From: CTSoil-075 sp964292325
GTDB taxonomy: Bacteria > Bacillota > Negativicutes > DSM-13327
Length of the DNA: 11,297 nucleotides
NCBI GenBank assembly: GCA_964292325.1
Contig: CAXYVG010000106.1
Span: forward strand, 1-11,297
Reading direction: 5' to 3'
This document shows, piece by piece, positions 1-5,663 of this stretch (within the stretch, counting starts at the first letter, position 1; every line of letters begins with the position of its first letter). Both the position numbers and the translations under genes were made by a program. Below the pieces are notes generated by a model that saw only the letters and a program-made list of their open reading frames with translations, had not been told where the DNA came from and ran no database searches.

Positions 1-92
1 CCTTTATAGAATAAGGAATTTACGCTACTATTTTTTATTGATGCGAAACCTCTGCCATCGCTATATTTTCCCATAATTTCTTCATATCTACA

Positions 93-128
93 CCTATATG
101 GTAGGCTCATGGTAAGCCTATTGATAGG
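93..128. repeat. Interrupted inverted repeat upstream of the racemase promoter
   Basis: The arms TAGGCT (102-107) and AGCCTA (115-120) surround a 7-nt loop. They are extended outward by CCTAT (93-97) pairing with ATAGG (124-128) across a small internal loop. The repeat lies about 18 bp upstream of the -35 box of the racemase promoter. No T-run follows on either strand, so it is a poor intrinsic terminator; an activator or repressor site is an alternative. I otherwise see nothing convincing in bases 1-92. Confidence 0.35.
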
Positions 129-145
129 AAAGGGGTCTTTTATCA

Positions 146-174
146 TTGACATGTAAAATTAACAATACTATAAT
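146..174 (+). promoter_or_regulatory. Consensus sigma-70-type promoter of the racemase gene
   Basis: A perfect -35 box TTGACA (146-151) and a perfect -10 box TATAAT (169-174) are separated by exactly 17 bp. Transcription would start near 181, leaving a leader of about 100 nt before the start codon at 281. Such a strong basal promoter suggests that control, if any, acts through the leader or through a repressor. Confidence 0.85.
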
Positions 175-189
175 GAACGTTAGTAGTAA

Positions 190-251
190 TTGTCTTTGTA
201 CAAGGTACAAGGCCCCAGCGAAAGGTCATGTTGACAACCTTCTGCTAGGGG
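190..251 (+). ncRNA. Structured 5' leader of the racemase mRNA, class unknown
   Basis: Two adjacent helices can form. The first is an 8-bp hairpin pairing 194-201 with 205-212 across an AAG loop. The second is an irregular hairpin from CCCC (213-216) with GGGG (248-251), continued by AGC with GCT (217-219, 244-246) and AAGG with CCTT (222-225, 238-241). The loop segment GACAA (233-237) is complementary to TTGTC (190-194), so a pseudoknot is possible. I do not recognise a known riboswitch class. The ribosome binding site AGGAGA (267-272) lies 16 nt downstream of the fold. Confidence 0.45.
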
Positions 252-280
252 TTATTTCGTTTATATAGGAGAGATGCATT

Positions 281-1576
281 GTGTTAAAAGAATTTTCTTT
301 TGATTATGGAAATGGCAAAGCAACTACCATGCTGCCAGAAGAACGTATTATAAATATAGTCGAGGGCAAACCAGTTGCCCCTATCGCCGATGTAGATGCC
401 GCGATTCAAGAAGCTTTAATGAATCCAATTGGTACACTGCCGTTAGACCAGGTAGTACAGCCCGGTGATAAAGTTATGATTATCGGTAGTGATATTACTC
501 GTAAATGGATCCGTCATGATTTATTTTTACCACCTTTATTGAATGCACTCAACAAGGCTGGCATACCCGATCGTGATATTTCACTAATTGTAGCACTCGG
601 TGCTCACCGCGCTCATACTGCTGAAGATAACCTACTTACCTTTGGACAGGAAGTCATCAATCGTATTACGATTTTACAAAGTCAAGCAACCCAATTGGAT
701 CAATTTGTCAGCGTTGGCAAAACTTCGGATGGTATCAATGTATGTCTTAATCAACATGTAGTGAATGCTGATAAAGTCATCTTAACGGGTGGTATTGTTC
801 ATCACTTGATGGCAGGTTTTGGTGGCGGTCGTAAATCCATCATGCCTGGTGTTTCTTCTTACGAGACCATTCAGGCCAATCATAGACATTGTCTACATCA
901 CGAAGTAGGTAAAGGAGTGAACCCTGAATGCCTTGCTGGCAAACTTGAAAAAAACCCGATGCACGAAAATATGCTTGAAATGCTTGAGCTACTAAAACCA
1001 GCATTTTTACTTAACGCCGTATTAACACCAGATGGTCAATTTGCTCGTTTCGTTGCTGGTCATTGGCATGATGCTTGGCTGGATGGTTGTAAAACTGCCC
1101 AAGATATCTTTGGTGTGCCAATTAGCGGTAAAGCAGATTTAGTCATTGCCTCTGCGGGCGGGTTCCCAAAAGATATTAACTTATATCAAGGATTTAAATC
1201 CATTGGGAATACTTTTTCGGCCGCTAAACCTGATGGTGTGATCATCCTTTTGCTAGAATGCCGTGAGATTATGGATCCACCTGATTTTAGCGATTGGTTT
1301 AACTATGAATCATGCTATGAACAAGAAGTAGCACTACGAAATGCATTTACTGTACCTGGTTTTATCGCCCTGAAGCTAGTATCTATGGCAAGCGAGATTC
1401 CTCATATCATTGTTACTCTACCACAAAATAAAGAGTTCATCGAAAAAACAGGTATGATTGCTGCAACTAGCTTAGAAGAAGCCCTCAAAATTGCTGAGGA
1501 AAAATTAGGTCGTAAAGATTACACAATTACTCTGATGCCCCACGCCGCCAATACGGTACCAATCGAACGAGTATAA
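281..1576 (+). CDS. LarA-family nickel-pincer 2-hydroxyacid racemase
   Basis: This 431-residue protein belongs to the LarA family (DUF2088 N-terminal domain), whose founding member is the nickel-dependent lactate racemase of Lactobacillus plantarum. The catalytic landmarks sit one residue from their LarA positions: His109 in VALGAHRAHT, His175 in GGIVHHLMAGF, Lys185 in GGGRKSIMPG (the lysine that carries the nickel-pincer nucleotide) and His201 in QANH. The C-terminal motif GGFPKDINLYQGFK (293-306) is also typical. All residues needed for cofactor attachment are therefore present. The substrate cannot be read from sequence, since family members racemise or epimerise lactate, malate and other 2-hydroxyacids. 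The cofactor genes larB, larC and larE are not in the window. GTG is the start, with AGGAGA 8 nt upstream. The gene is monocistronic: its own promoter lies upstream and a terminator follows directly. Confidence 0.88.
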   Translation: MLKEFSFDYGNGKATTMLPEERIINIVEGKPVAPIADVDAAIQEALMNPIGTLPLDQVVQPGDKVMIIGSDITRKWIRHDLFLPPLLNALNKAGIPDRDISLIVALGAHRAHTAEDNLLTFGQEVINRITILQSQATQLDQFVSVGKTSDGINVCLNQHVVNADKVILTGGIVHHLMAGFGGGRKSIMPGVSSYETIQANHRHCLHHEVGKGVNPECLAGKLEKNPMHENMLEMLELLKPAFLLNAVLTPDGQFARFVAGHWHDAWLDGCKTAQDIFGVPISGKADLVIASAGGFPKDINLYQGFKSIGNTFSAAKPDGVIILLLECREIMDPPDFSDWFNYESCYEQEVALRNAFTVPGFIALKLVSMASEIPHIIVTLPQNKEFIEKTGMIAATSLEEALKIAEEKLGRKDYTITLMPHAANTVPIERV

Positions 1577-1583
1577 TGATCAC

Positions 1584-1631
1584 AAAAAAACAGAGGCTCC
1601 TTTCTCTAAAAAAGGTAGCCTCTGTTTTTTT
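1584..1631. terminator. Bidirectional intrinsic terminator between the racemase gene and mutY
   Basis: The stem ACAGAGGCT (1590-1598) pairs with AGCCTCTGT (1617-1625), and CCTTT (1599-1603) with AAAGG (1611-1615) extends it inward. Runs of A before and T after the stem give a U-tract on both transcripts. It serves the plus-strand racemase gene, whose stop is 8 nt away, and the minus-strand mutY, whose stop codon is at 1639. Confidence 0.93.
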
Positions 1632-1638
1632 GTCCATT

Positions 1639-2697
1639 TTATTGCAAATATTTTTCCAATAGGTATTTTTCCATCTTGCGATGTGGTCCGGCAAAGGAAA
1701 GAGTCTCCCACTCTCGCCAATGTATCCAGTGAAGGTTTTTCCCTAGCGGCACATCCCTGCCTTCTTTTATTATACAATTGTAAAAAGAAAGATCCCATTG
1801 CCTATGACTAAAAGTATGTGTGCATTGTAATAATAAACTTTCTAGCTGCACCTCTTGGTTCGTATCATGTAGTAGTCCCTGACAAAATGCATCCATAGCC
1901 TCTTCTTCTTGTATTTCTAACATCGGAAATTCCCACATTCCCGCTAACAGTCCTTTATCTGGTCTTTTCCGCAATAAAAATAGCCCATCCTTTTGCATCA
2001 CTGCTGCTAACAAGCGTACAAATAGCGGTGGTTTTTTCTTTTTTTTCGTAGGTAACGTCCCTTGTAAACCTTTTGCCTTCGCATCGCAGCATTCTTGTAA
2101 AGGACAGCTCTCACAACGCGGTGTTTTGGGTATACAAATCATGGCGCCCAAATCCATGAGCGCTTGATTAAAGTCGCCCGGACGATTCTGTGCGATTTCC
2201 TGATCTACGAGTTCTTTAACTATGCGTTTGGTTTTCGGTAACGAGATGTCCTCTTCTATACAAAATAAGCGGCTAAACACGCGAAGAACATTCCCATCAA
2301 TCGCGGCTTCTTTTTTATTATAAGCAATACTTAAAATAGCACCTGCCGTGTAATCACCAATGCCAGACAATGCTATCATTTCTTTTTTTGTATCCGGAAC
2401 CTTGCCTCCATATGATTCACTGACTTCTCGCACACCTTGCAGCAGATTACGAGCCCGGGAATAATAACCTAACCCTTGCCAATATTGAGTGACTTCCTCT
2501 TCATCAGAGACTGCTAAACTCTGCAACGTCGGGAACCGATTCATCCACTTTTTGAAGTAAGGCTTAACAGCTTCCACTCGCGTTTGTTGTAACATAATCT
2601 CAGAAACCCAAACTTTATAAGGATCTTTATCTCTTCTCCATGGTAAATCGCGCTTATTCTCTTCATACCATGCTAATAATTGCTCAGCTATTGTCAT
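1639..2697 (-). CDS. mutY: Adenine DNA glycosylase MutY
   Basis: MutY removes adenine mispaired with 8-oxoguanine in base-excision repair. The 352-residue protein has the full architecture. The N-terminal catalytic domain shows the glutamate in EIMLQQTR (Glu33), the helix-hairpin-helix ALSGIGDYTAGA (109-120) and the catalytic aspartate in AAIDGNVLRV (Asp134). The [4Fe-4S] ligands follow as C188-x6-C195-x2-C198-x5-C204. The Nudix-like C-terminal domain that recognises 8-oxoG spans about 224-352, with GMWEFP (253-258) and the THTFSH loop (293-298). In the Geobacillus enzyme an FSH loop contacts 8-oxoG. Length and motifs are normal, with no sign of damage. The ATG start has AGGAG 7-8 nt upstream. 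It is transcribed alone, convergent with the racemase gene. Confidence 0.96.
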   Translation of the reverse strand: MTIAEQLLAWYEENKRDLPWRRDKDPYKVWVSEIMLQQTRVEAVKPYFKKWMNRFPTLQSLAVSDEEEVTQYWQGLGYYSRARNLLQGVREVSESYGGKVPDTKKEMIALSGIGDYTAGAILSIAYNKKEAAIDGNVLRVFSRLFCIEEDISLPKTKRIVKELVDQEIAQNRPGDFNQALMDLGAMICIPKTPRCESCPLQECCDAKAKGLQGTLPTKKKKKPPLFVRLLAAVMQKDGLFLLRKRPDKGLLAGMWEFPMLEIQEEEAMDAFCQGLLHDTNQEVQLESLLLQCTHTFSHRQWDLSFYNCIIKEGRDVPLGKNLHWIHWREWETLSFAGPHRKMEKYLLEKYLQ

Positions 2698-2726
2698 AAT
2701 GTTCTCCTCATTTCGACTCTACACGT

Positions 2727-2756
2727 AGTGTATCGGTTGATCATAGCGTTCGTCAA
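2727..2756 (-). promoter_or_regulatory. Probable mutY promoter
   Basis: Read on the minus strand, TTGACG (2751-2756) and TACACT (2727-2732) are separated by 18 bp. The -35 box matches 5 of 6 consensus bases and the -10 box 4 of 6. The start would be near 2720, about 20 nt ahead of the ribosome binding site. It lies in the 119-bp gap between mutY and the divergent small gene. I found no equally good promoter for the small gene. Confidence 0.5.
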
Positions 2757-2816
2757 GGCCAAATATCATGTTTAAATCATTAACTTGTGGGAAAACTATA
2801 TGTATGAGGTGATACA

Positions 2817-2942
2817 ATGAGTGAAAAACATCCTGACCGTACCAAAGAGTGGCATCAGCAGCAAGAAGCATTAAAGAATCCAAAAGCGCCTCCAAAAACG
2901 CCTCCTAAAAAAGATACAAGTGAAGAAAAGCCAGATCAATAG
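2817..2942 (+). CDS. Small Lys/Pro-rich hydrophilic protein, 41 residues, function unknown
   Basis: This short frame codes for 41 residues beginning MSEKHPDRTKEW and ending TAG. Support comes from a near-ideal ribosome binding site, GAGGTGAT (2806-2813), placed a few bases before ATG, and from the terminator-like inverted repeat 45 nt after the stop. The composition is extreme: charged and polar, with a repeated Pro-Lys segment (NPKAPPKTPPKK, 21-32) and an acidic Lys/Glu/Asp tail. There is no membrane segment, signal peptide or cysteine. It is probably disordered and cytoplasmic. I do not recognise a family. It is divergent from mutY, but no shared function can be inferred. Confidence 0.65.
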   Translation: MSEKHPDRTKEWHQQQEALKNPKAPPKTPPKKDTSEEKPDQ

Positions 2943-2987
2943 ATAGACAATATTAAATGTGAGCATCGATCTATAAATGCCTATTCT

Positions 2988-3028
2988 GAGAAAACTAGAG
3001 TCTATAAAAATAAGACTCTAGTTTTCTC
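2988..3028. terminator. Long perfect hairpin between convergent genes
   Basis: The 15-nt arms 2988-3002 and 3014-3028 are exact reverse complements, starting GAGAAAACTAGAG on the left, around an 11-nt A-rich loop. It lies between the plus-strand small gene (stop at 2942) and the minus-strand HD-GYP gene (stop at 3061), as expected for a shared terminator. The T-runs lie within the arms rather than after the stem, so efficiency is uncertain. The flanking bases of 2943-3060 hold nothing else I can support. Confidence 0.65.
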
Positions 3029-3060
3029 CTGTTTGTAAACAAAATAATCGTGGCTCCTTA

Positions 3061-3708
3061 TTAGCCTGTAAGTAACTGCTCGCCACGCTGTATAAAGTCC
3101 AATTCCCTATTATGGACTACCCTTTTAAATACATCCACAATCTCTGGATCAAACTGACTTCCACGGCAACGTTCTATTTCCCTCATTGCCTCACTAATGT
3201 TCAATGGTATTCGATAACTTCTAGTTGATATCATCGCATCAAAAGCATCAGCTACTGAAACAATTCTAGCTCCTAATGAAATTTCTGTACCACATAGTTG
3301 ATCAGGATAACCTTTTCCATCAAAACGTTCATGATGATGACGCACAATATCAACAACTGGTCGAAAAACCTTAACTTTACTTACAATCTCTCCTCCAATC
3401 TCAGGGTGCTGGCGAATAATTGCAAATTCACTCTCCGTTAACTTCCCAGGTTTATTTAAAATAGCGTCAGGAATACCAATCTTTCCAATATCATGTAAAT
3501 GGGCTCCAATATGTATTCTCTGTTGCTCTATCAATGGCAATTCTATACTTTTTGCTATTATTAAAGAAAACTCGGCTACGCGCTCAGAATGACCATGCGT
3601 ATGAGCATTTTTAGCCTCTAAAGCCTTAGATAGGGAATCAACCATATCATGTAAATCATCTAAAGTAATTTTATCTAGCACATCTATCATCCTTTCTAAC
3701 CTTACCAT
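3061..3708 (-). CDS. Stand-alone HD-GYP domain protein, probable c-di-GMP phosphodiesterase
   Basis: The 215-residue protein is essentially one HD-GYP domain with a short N-terminal helix (about 1-30). Metal-binding and signature residues are all visible: HGHSERV (38-44), the HD pair in AHLHDIGKIGIPDAIL (69-84), HHHERFDGKGYP (124-135) containing the GYP triplet, and ARIVSVADAFDAM (147-159). HD-GYP proteins hydrolyse cyclic-di-GMP, and in some cases other cyclic dinucleotides. It has no sensor or membrane segment of its own. The start ATG directly abuts the TAG stop of the upstream GGDEF gene (TAGATG), and AAGG 8 nt upstream lies within that gene, so translation is probably coupled. A second ATG at 3690 is a possible alternative start. 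It is the last gene of the DUF2325-GGDEF-HD-GYP unit. Confidence 0.92.
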   Translation of the reverse strand: MVRLERMIDVLDKITLDDLHDMVDSLSKALEAKNAHTHGHSERVAEFSLIIAKSIELPLIEQQRIHIGAHLHDIGKIGIPDAILNKPGKLTESEFAIIRQHPEIGGEIVSKVKVFRPVVDIVRHHHERFDGKGYPDQLCGTEISLGARIVSVADAFDAMISTRSYRIPLNISEAMREIERCRGSQFDPEIVDVFKRVVHNRELDFIQRGEQLLTG

Positions 3709-4749
3709 CTAAGCTGCCTTGATAATGGAGTGAGTATCAGTATCATAAATAGATACACTATTTCTCCCATTATGCTTCGAATGATAAAGAGCCTGATCAG
3801 CATAATTATATATTTTTTCTCTTTCAAAGCAACAAATTGATTGAAAAAGTGTACAAACACCAATTGAAACAGTTACTGAAACTTGTTCCTCTGCTAATAT
3901 AAACTTATGTTCCATAATTTTTCTTTGAATGCGATTTGCAACGTTAACCGCCTGCTTTGATATAGCTCCGGGTAATAATACAGCATATTCTTCCCCTCCA
4001 ATACGGGCTACTAAATCTCCATCCCGAGCATTCTTCTGAATAATCTGTGCCAATTCAAATAAAACAGTATCCCCCGATTGGTGACCATATGTATCGTTAA
4101 TTTTCTTGAAAAAGTCAATATCAATAATCAGCAATGAAATCGGAGTCGATGCACATCGTTTCGCTGTAATTTGATGGTCTAATGCCTCAAAAAAACATCT
4201 TCGATTGGCAATGGACGTCAATGGATCAGTCATTGCCATAATCTCCATATGATGACAAGAATTTTCTAATTGAGTAGTACGTTCTTGTAACCGCTGTTGA
4301 ACAGTCAAGAGTTCTTTATTAACAGAAAGCAACATTTTATTTTGTTGATCCATCTGATTGCGTGACTGCCATAACTCATCAACCGCTTGTTTAAGTTCTC
4401 TTTCCCTATTTTCTATTTGCCTTGCCATCCAGTTCATATCACGCATTAGAACCATAATATCTTCTTCATCATTTCTCGACTCATTCGGCAGAGATAATAA
4501 TTCGTGATAATTTCCCTGTTTCACTTGATAACATAACTGTCTCATATGATCTAATGTTTTCCCAACCAACCATTGCACTGTCACACCTGGCATGATGATA
4601 GCTAACATCAAAGCACTTGCTAACGACACGGCTTCAATTTGGTTAAACGATTTATTCATCGCCAATAGAGAATCATATGCCATACCAAACATTATCACTT
4701 GAGGAATCAGCAATATTGTTAGAAAGACTAGACGAAGCTTATTTACCAA
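3709..4749 (-). CDS. Membrane-anchored GGDEF diguanylate cyclase
   Basis: The 346-residue protein makes cyclic-di-GMP from two GTP. Two hydrophobic helices (about 7-25 and 41-63) flank a very short extracytoplasmic loop. A HAMP-like stretch (about 64-115) and a long coiled coil (about 112-168) lead to the GGDEF domain (about 173-338). The active site is GGEEY (251-255), an accepted variant. The metal and GTP region shows DPLTSIANRR (175-184), IDIDFFKKIND (209-219) and YGHQSGD (221-227). The inhibitory I-site RxxD is present as RDGD (242-245), five residues before GGEEY, so product feedback is expected. With only a tiny outer loop it probably senses through the membrane or a partner. The start is TTG: GGAGG lies 8 nt upstream and an in-frame TGA sits immediately before it, so no longer frame exists. 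Upstream lies DUF2325 (33-nt gap); downstream is the HD-GYP gene with no gap. Confidence 0.93.
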   Translation of the reverse strand: MVNKLRLVFLTILLIPQVIMFGMAYDSLLAMNKSFNQIEAVSLASALMLAIIMPGVTVQWLVGKTLDHMRQLCYQVKQGNYHELLSLPNESRNDEEDIMVLMRDMNWMARQIENRERELKQAVDELWQSRNQMDQQNKMLLSVNKELLTVQQRLQERTTQLENSCHHMEIMAMTDPLTSIANRRCFFEALDHQITAKRCASTPISLLIIDIDFFKKINDTYGHQSGDTVLFELAQIIQKNARDGDLVARIGGEEYAVLLPGAISKQAVNVANRIQRKIMEHKFILAEEQVSVTVSIGVCTLFQSICCFEREKIYNYADQALYHSKHNGRNSVSIYDTDTHSIIKAA

Positions 4750-4762
4750 TCATATCCCCTCC
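4747..4762 (-). promoter_or_regulatory. Ribosome binding site and TTG start of the GGDEF gene, with overlapping out-of-frame ATG
   Basis: On the minus strand GGAGGGG (4756-4762) precedes both an ATG (4753-4751) and, one frame away, the TTG (4749-4747) that opens the cyclase frame. The ATG starts only a four-codon frame (MIGK) ending at 4739, inside the cyclase gene. The TTG is the first possible cyclase start because TGA precedes it in frame. The competing ATG may lower or tune cyclase synthesis; this is inference. Confidence 0.6.
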
Positions 4763-4782
4763 ACAAACATCCTTACTACATG

Positions 4783-5073
4783 TTAGTTAATAAATCCTGA
4801 AGCAATTAATTTTTCTTCTACAGATCCCCAAGAACGTTTTGAAAAAATTAAGGGAATCTCTTGTAATTTAGCGATTTCCTTCACCATTTTTACAGTATTA
4901 TGATTCACATAGTTAGTTAAGACTAATACAAACTCCGTTTTAGCAGGAATATTAATTTTATTTTGATTTGATATTCTCCGTCCATCAATATGTGTTAAAT
5001 TTGTCACACCTAATGAATATAATTTTTTTTCAATGCCCCCCAAATAATCAGCGCCTATAACTATAATTGACAT
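4783..5073 (-). CDS. DUF2325 family protein
   Basis: The 96-residue protein has the usual length and pattern of DUF2325: an N-terminal strand-loop IIVIGADYLGGIEKKLYSLG (3-22), a central THIDGRR (27-33), the strand VLVLTNYVNHNTVK (49-62) and a C-terminal SKRSWGSVEEKL (78-89). The family is common in Firmicutes and has no established biochemical function. The fold looks like a small Rossmann-type alpha/beta domain. The start is ATG with an excellent AAGGAGGA 4 nt upstream. A Fur-like palindrome lies about 72 bp upstream, and the GGDEF gene follows after 33 nt without a terminator, so the two are probably co-transcribed. Family assignment is from recognition of these motifs; no role in c-di-GMP signalling is known. 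Confidence 0.8.
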   Translation of the reverse strand: MSIIVIGADYLGGIEKKLYSLGVTNLTHIDGRRISNQNKINIPAKTEFVLVLTNYVNHNTVKMVKEIAKLQEIPLIFSKRSWGSVEEKLIASGFIN

Positions 5074-5144
5074 AATGTCCTCCTTCTTTTATATTTTAAA
5101 AATCTGATAGTCAACGATTTATATATTTTCTTACGCATTGTTAT

Positions 5145-5159
5145 TGATATTGATTCTCA
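5145..5159. promoter_or_regulatory. Fur-box-like operator upstream of DUF2325
   Basis: TGATATTGATTCTCA matches the 7-1-7 Fur consensus (TGATAAT-n-ATTATCA) at 12 of 14 positions. A perfect 6-3-6 dyad, TTGATT-CTC-AATCAA (5150-5164), overlaps it. The site is in the gap between the STAS-like gene and DUF2325, 72 bp before the DUF2325 start. No clear -10/-35 pair could be assigned around it, so its target promoter is inferred from position only. Confidence 0.5.
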
Positions 5160-5170
5160 ATCAATTCCCG

Positions 5171-5195
5171 TAAAAAATAGCCTGTTACGGCTTTA
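5171..5195 (-). terminator. Weak terminator candidate after the STAS-like gene
   Basis: On the minus strand AGCC (5192-5189) pairs with GGCT (5182-5179) around a 6-nt loop, followed by A and six T. The stem is only 4-5 bp, so read-through from the STAS-like gene into DUF2325 is quite possible. A nearby perfect 10-bp palindrome GTAACGTTAC (5229-5238) has no assigned role. Confidence 0.35.
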
Positions 5196-5242
5196 TATTC
5201 ATTCTATTTTATTGCTAAATCATTCATAGTAACGTTACGTTA

Positions 5243-5521
5243 TTACTTTAAAGACGTATATAAACAATTTATTTTCGAAGCCCGTCCATTAAATGATAAC
5301 CAGACACCTCGGTCTCCTAATGTATCCTTCAAATGTTGCAGACATTGTTGTCCTTTGCCACTGATATAATAGGTATCACAAATTTTAATATCTAGATCTT
5401 TTATACCTCTTTGCACATAGGAGTTAATCATATCGCACAAGCATTCTGCATGTTCATCATAAATATCACCTTCAATATAAAAACTTGCACATTTTTCATC
5501 ATAATCCATTTTTACTGTCAT
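5243..5521 (-). CDS. Cysteine-rich STAS-like (anti-sigma-antagonist fold) protein under Fur-type control
   Basis: The 92-residue protein follows the STAS pattern: strands around ASFYIEGDIY (12-21), a helix (23-38), the strand-loop DLDIKICDTYYISGKG (42-57), the helix QQCLQHLKDTLG (58-69) and the strand VWLSFNG (73-79). In antagonists such as SpoIIAA the loop before the third helix reads DSSGL and carries the phosphorylated serine. Here it is ISGKG, leaving Ser54 as the only candidate, and the conserved Asp is lost. Six cysteines (11, 27, 29, 48, 60, 86) are unusual for this fold. No kinase or sigma factor is nearby. The ATG start has AAGGGGG 10 nt upstream, which is slightly long. A strong promoter overlapping a near-perfect Fur box precedes it, so expression should rise when iron is scarce. 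The STAS call is by pattern only and is moderately sure. Confidence 0.6.
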   Translation of the reverse strand: MTVKMDYDEKCASFYIEGDIYDEHAECLCDMINSYVQRGIKDLDIKICDTYYISGKGQQCLQHLKDTLGDRGVWLSFNGRASKINCLYTSLK

Positions 5522-5539
5522 AAGCTTGTATCCCCCTTA

Positions 5540-5568
5540 TTAATGATAATGATACTCGTTATCATTAA
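5540..5568. promoter_or_regulatory. Strong Fur box overlapping the STAS-like gene promoter
   Basis: Perfect 10-bp arms TTAATGATAA (5540-5549) and TTATCATTAA (5559-5568) are separated by 9 bp. Within it, two 7-1-7 Fur motifs overlap with a 6-bp offset, the arrangement described for classic Fur sites. The second (5550-5564) matches the consensus at 12 of 14 positions. It covers the predicted transcription start and abuts the -10 box, ideal for repression by Fe(II)-Fur. A Zur or PerR site is less likely, because those consensus half-sites (TCGTAAT, TTATAAT) fit worse. Confidence 0.85.
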
Positions 5569-5596
5569 TAATAAAACAATCATACTTTTTTGTCAA
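5568..5596 (-). promoter_or_regulatory. Promoter of the STAS-like gene
   Basis: On the minus strand TTGACA (5596-5591) and TATTAT (5573-5568) are separated by 17 bp, matching consensus at 6 of 6 and 5 of 6 positions. The start would be near 5561, inside the Fur box, and about 25 nt before the ribosome binding site at 5532-5538. Confidence 0.8.
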
Positions 5597-5601
5597 GGTA
5601 T

Positions 5602-5642
5602 AAAAAAACGGATCCATTTGACAACTTGACAAATGGATCCGT
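5602..5642 (-). terminator. Strong intrinsic terminator after the ferredoxin gene
   Basis: On the minus strand a 13-bp perfect stem pairs 5630-5642 with 5608-5620 (arms contain GGATCC) around a 9-nt loop, and is followed directly by seven T. It ends the DJ-1/ferredoxin transcript just before the -35 box of the next promoter at 5596, insulating the two units. Confidence 0.95.
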
Positions 5643-5663
5643 CCTCGCGTTATGCATTCTTAT

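Noticed and set aside
35..85. Minus-strand 16-codon frame (starting MKKLWENIAM) with AGGTG 5 nt upstream.
   Set aside because: Too short and without family, promoter or terminator support; the AGGTG falls at the base of the inverted repeat at 93-128. Kept only as a note.
231..236. Second TTGACA in the racemase leader.
   Set aside because: No acceptable -10 box at 16-18 bp spacing; it forms part of the predicted hairpin loop.
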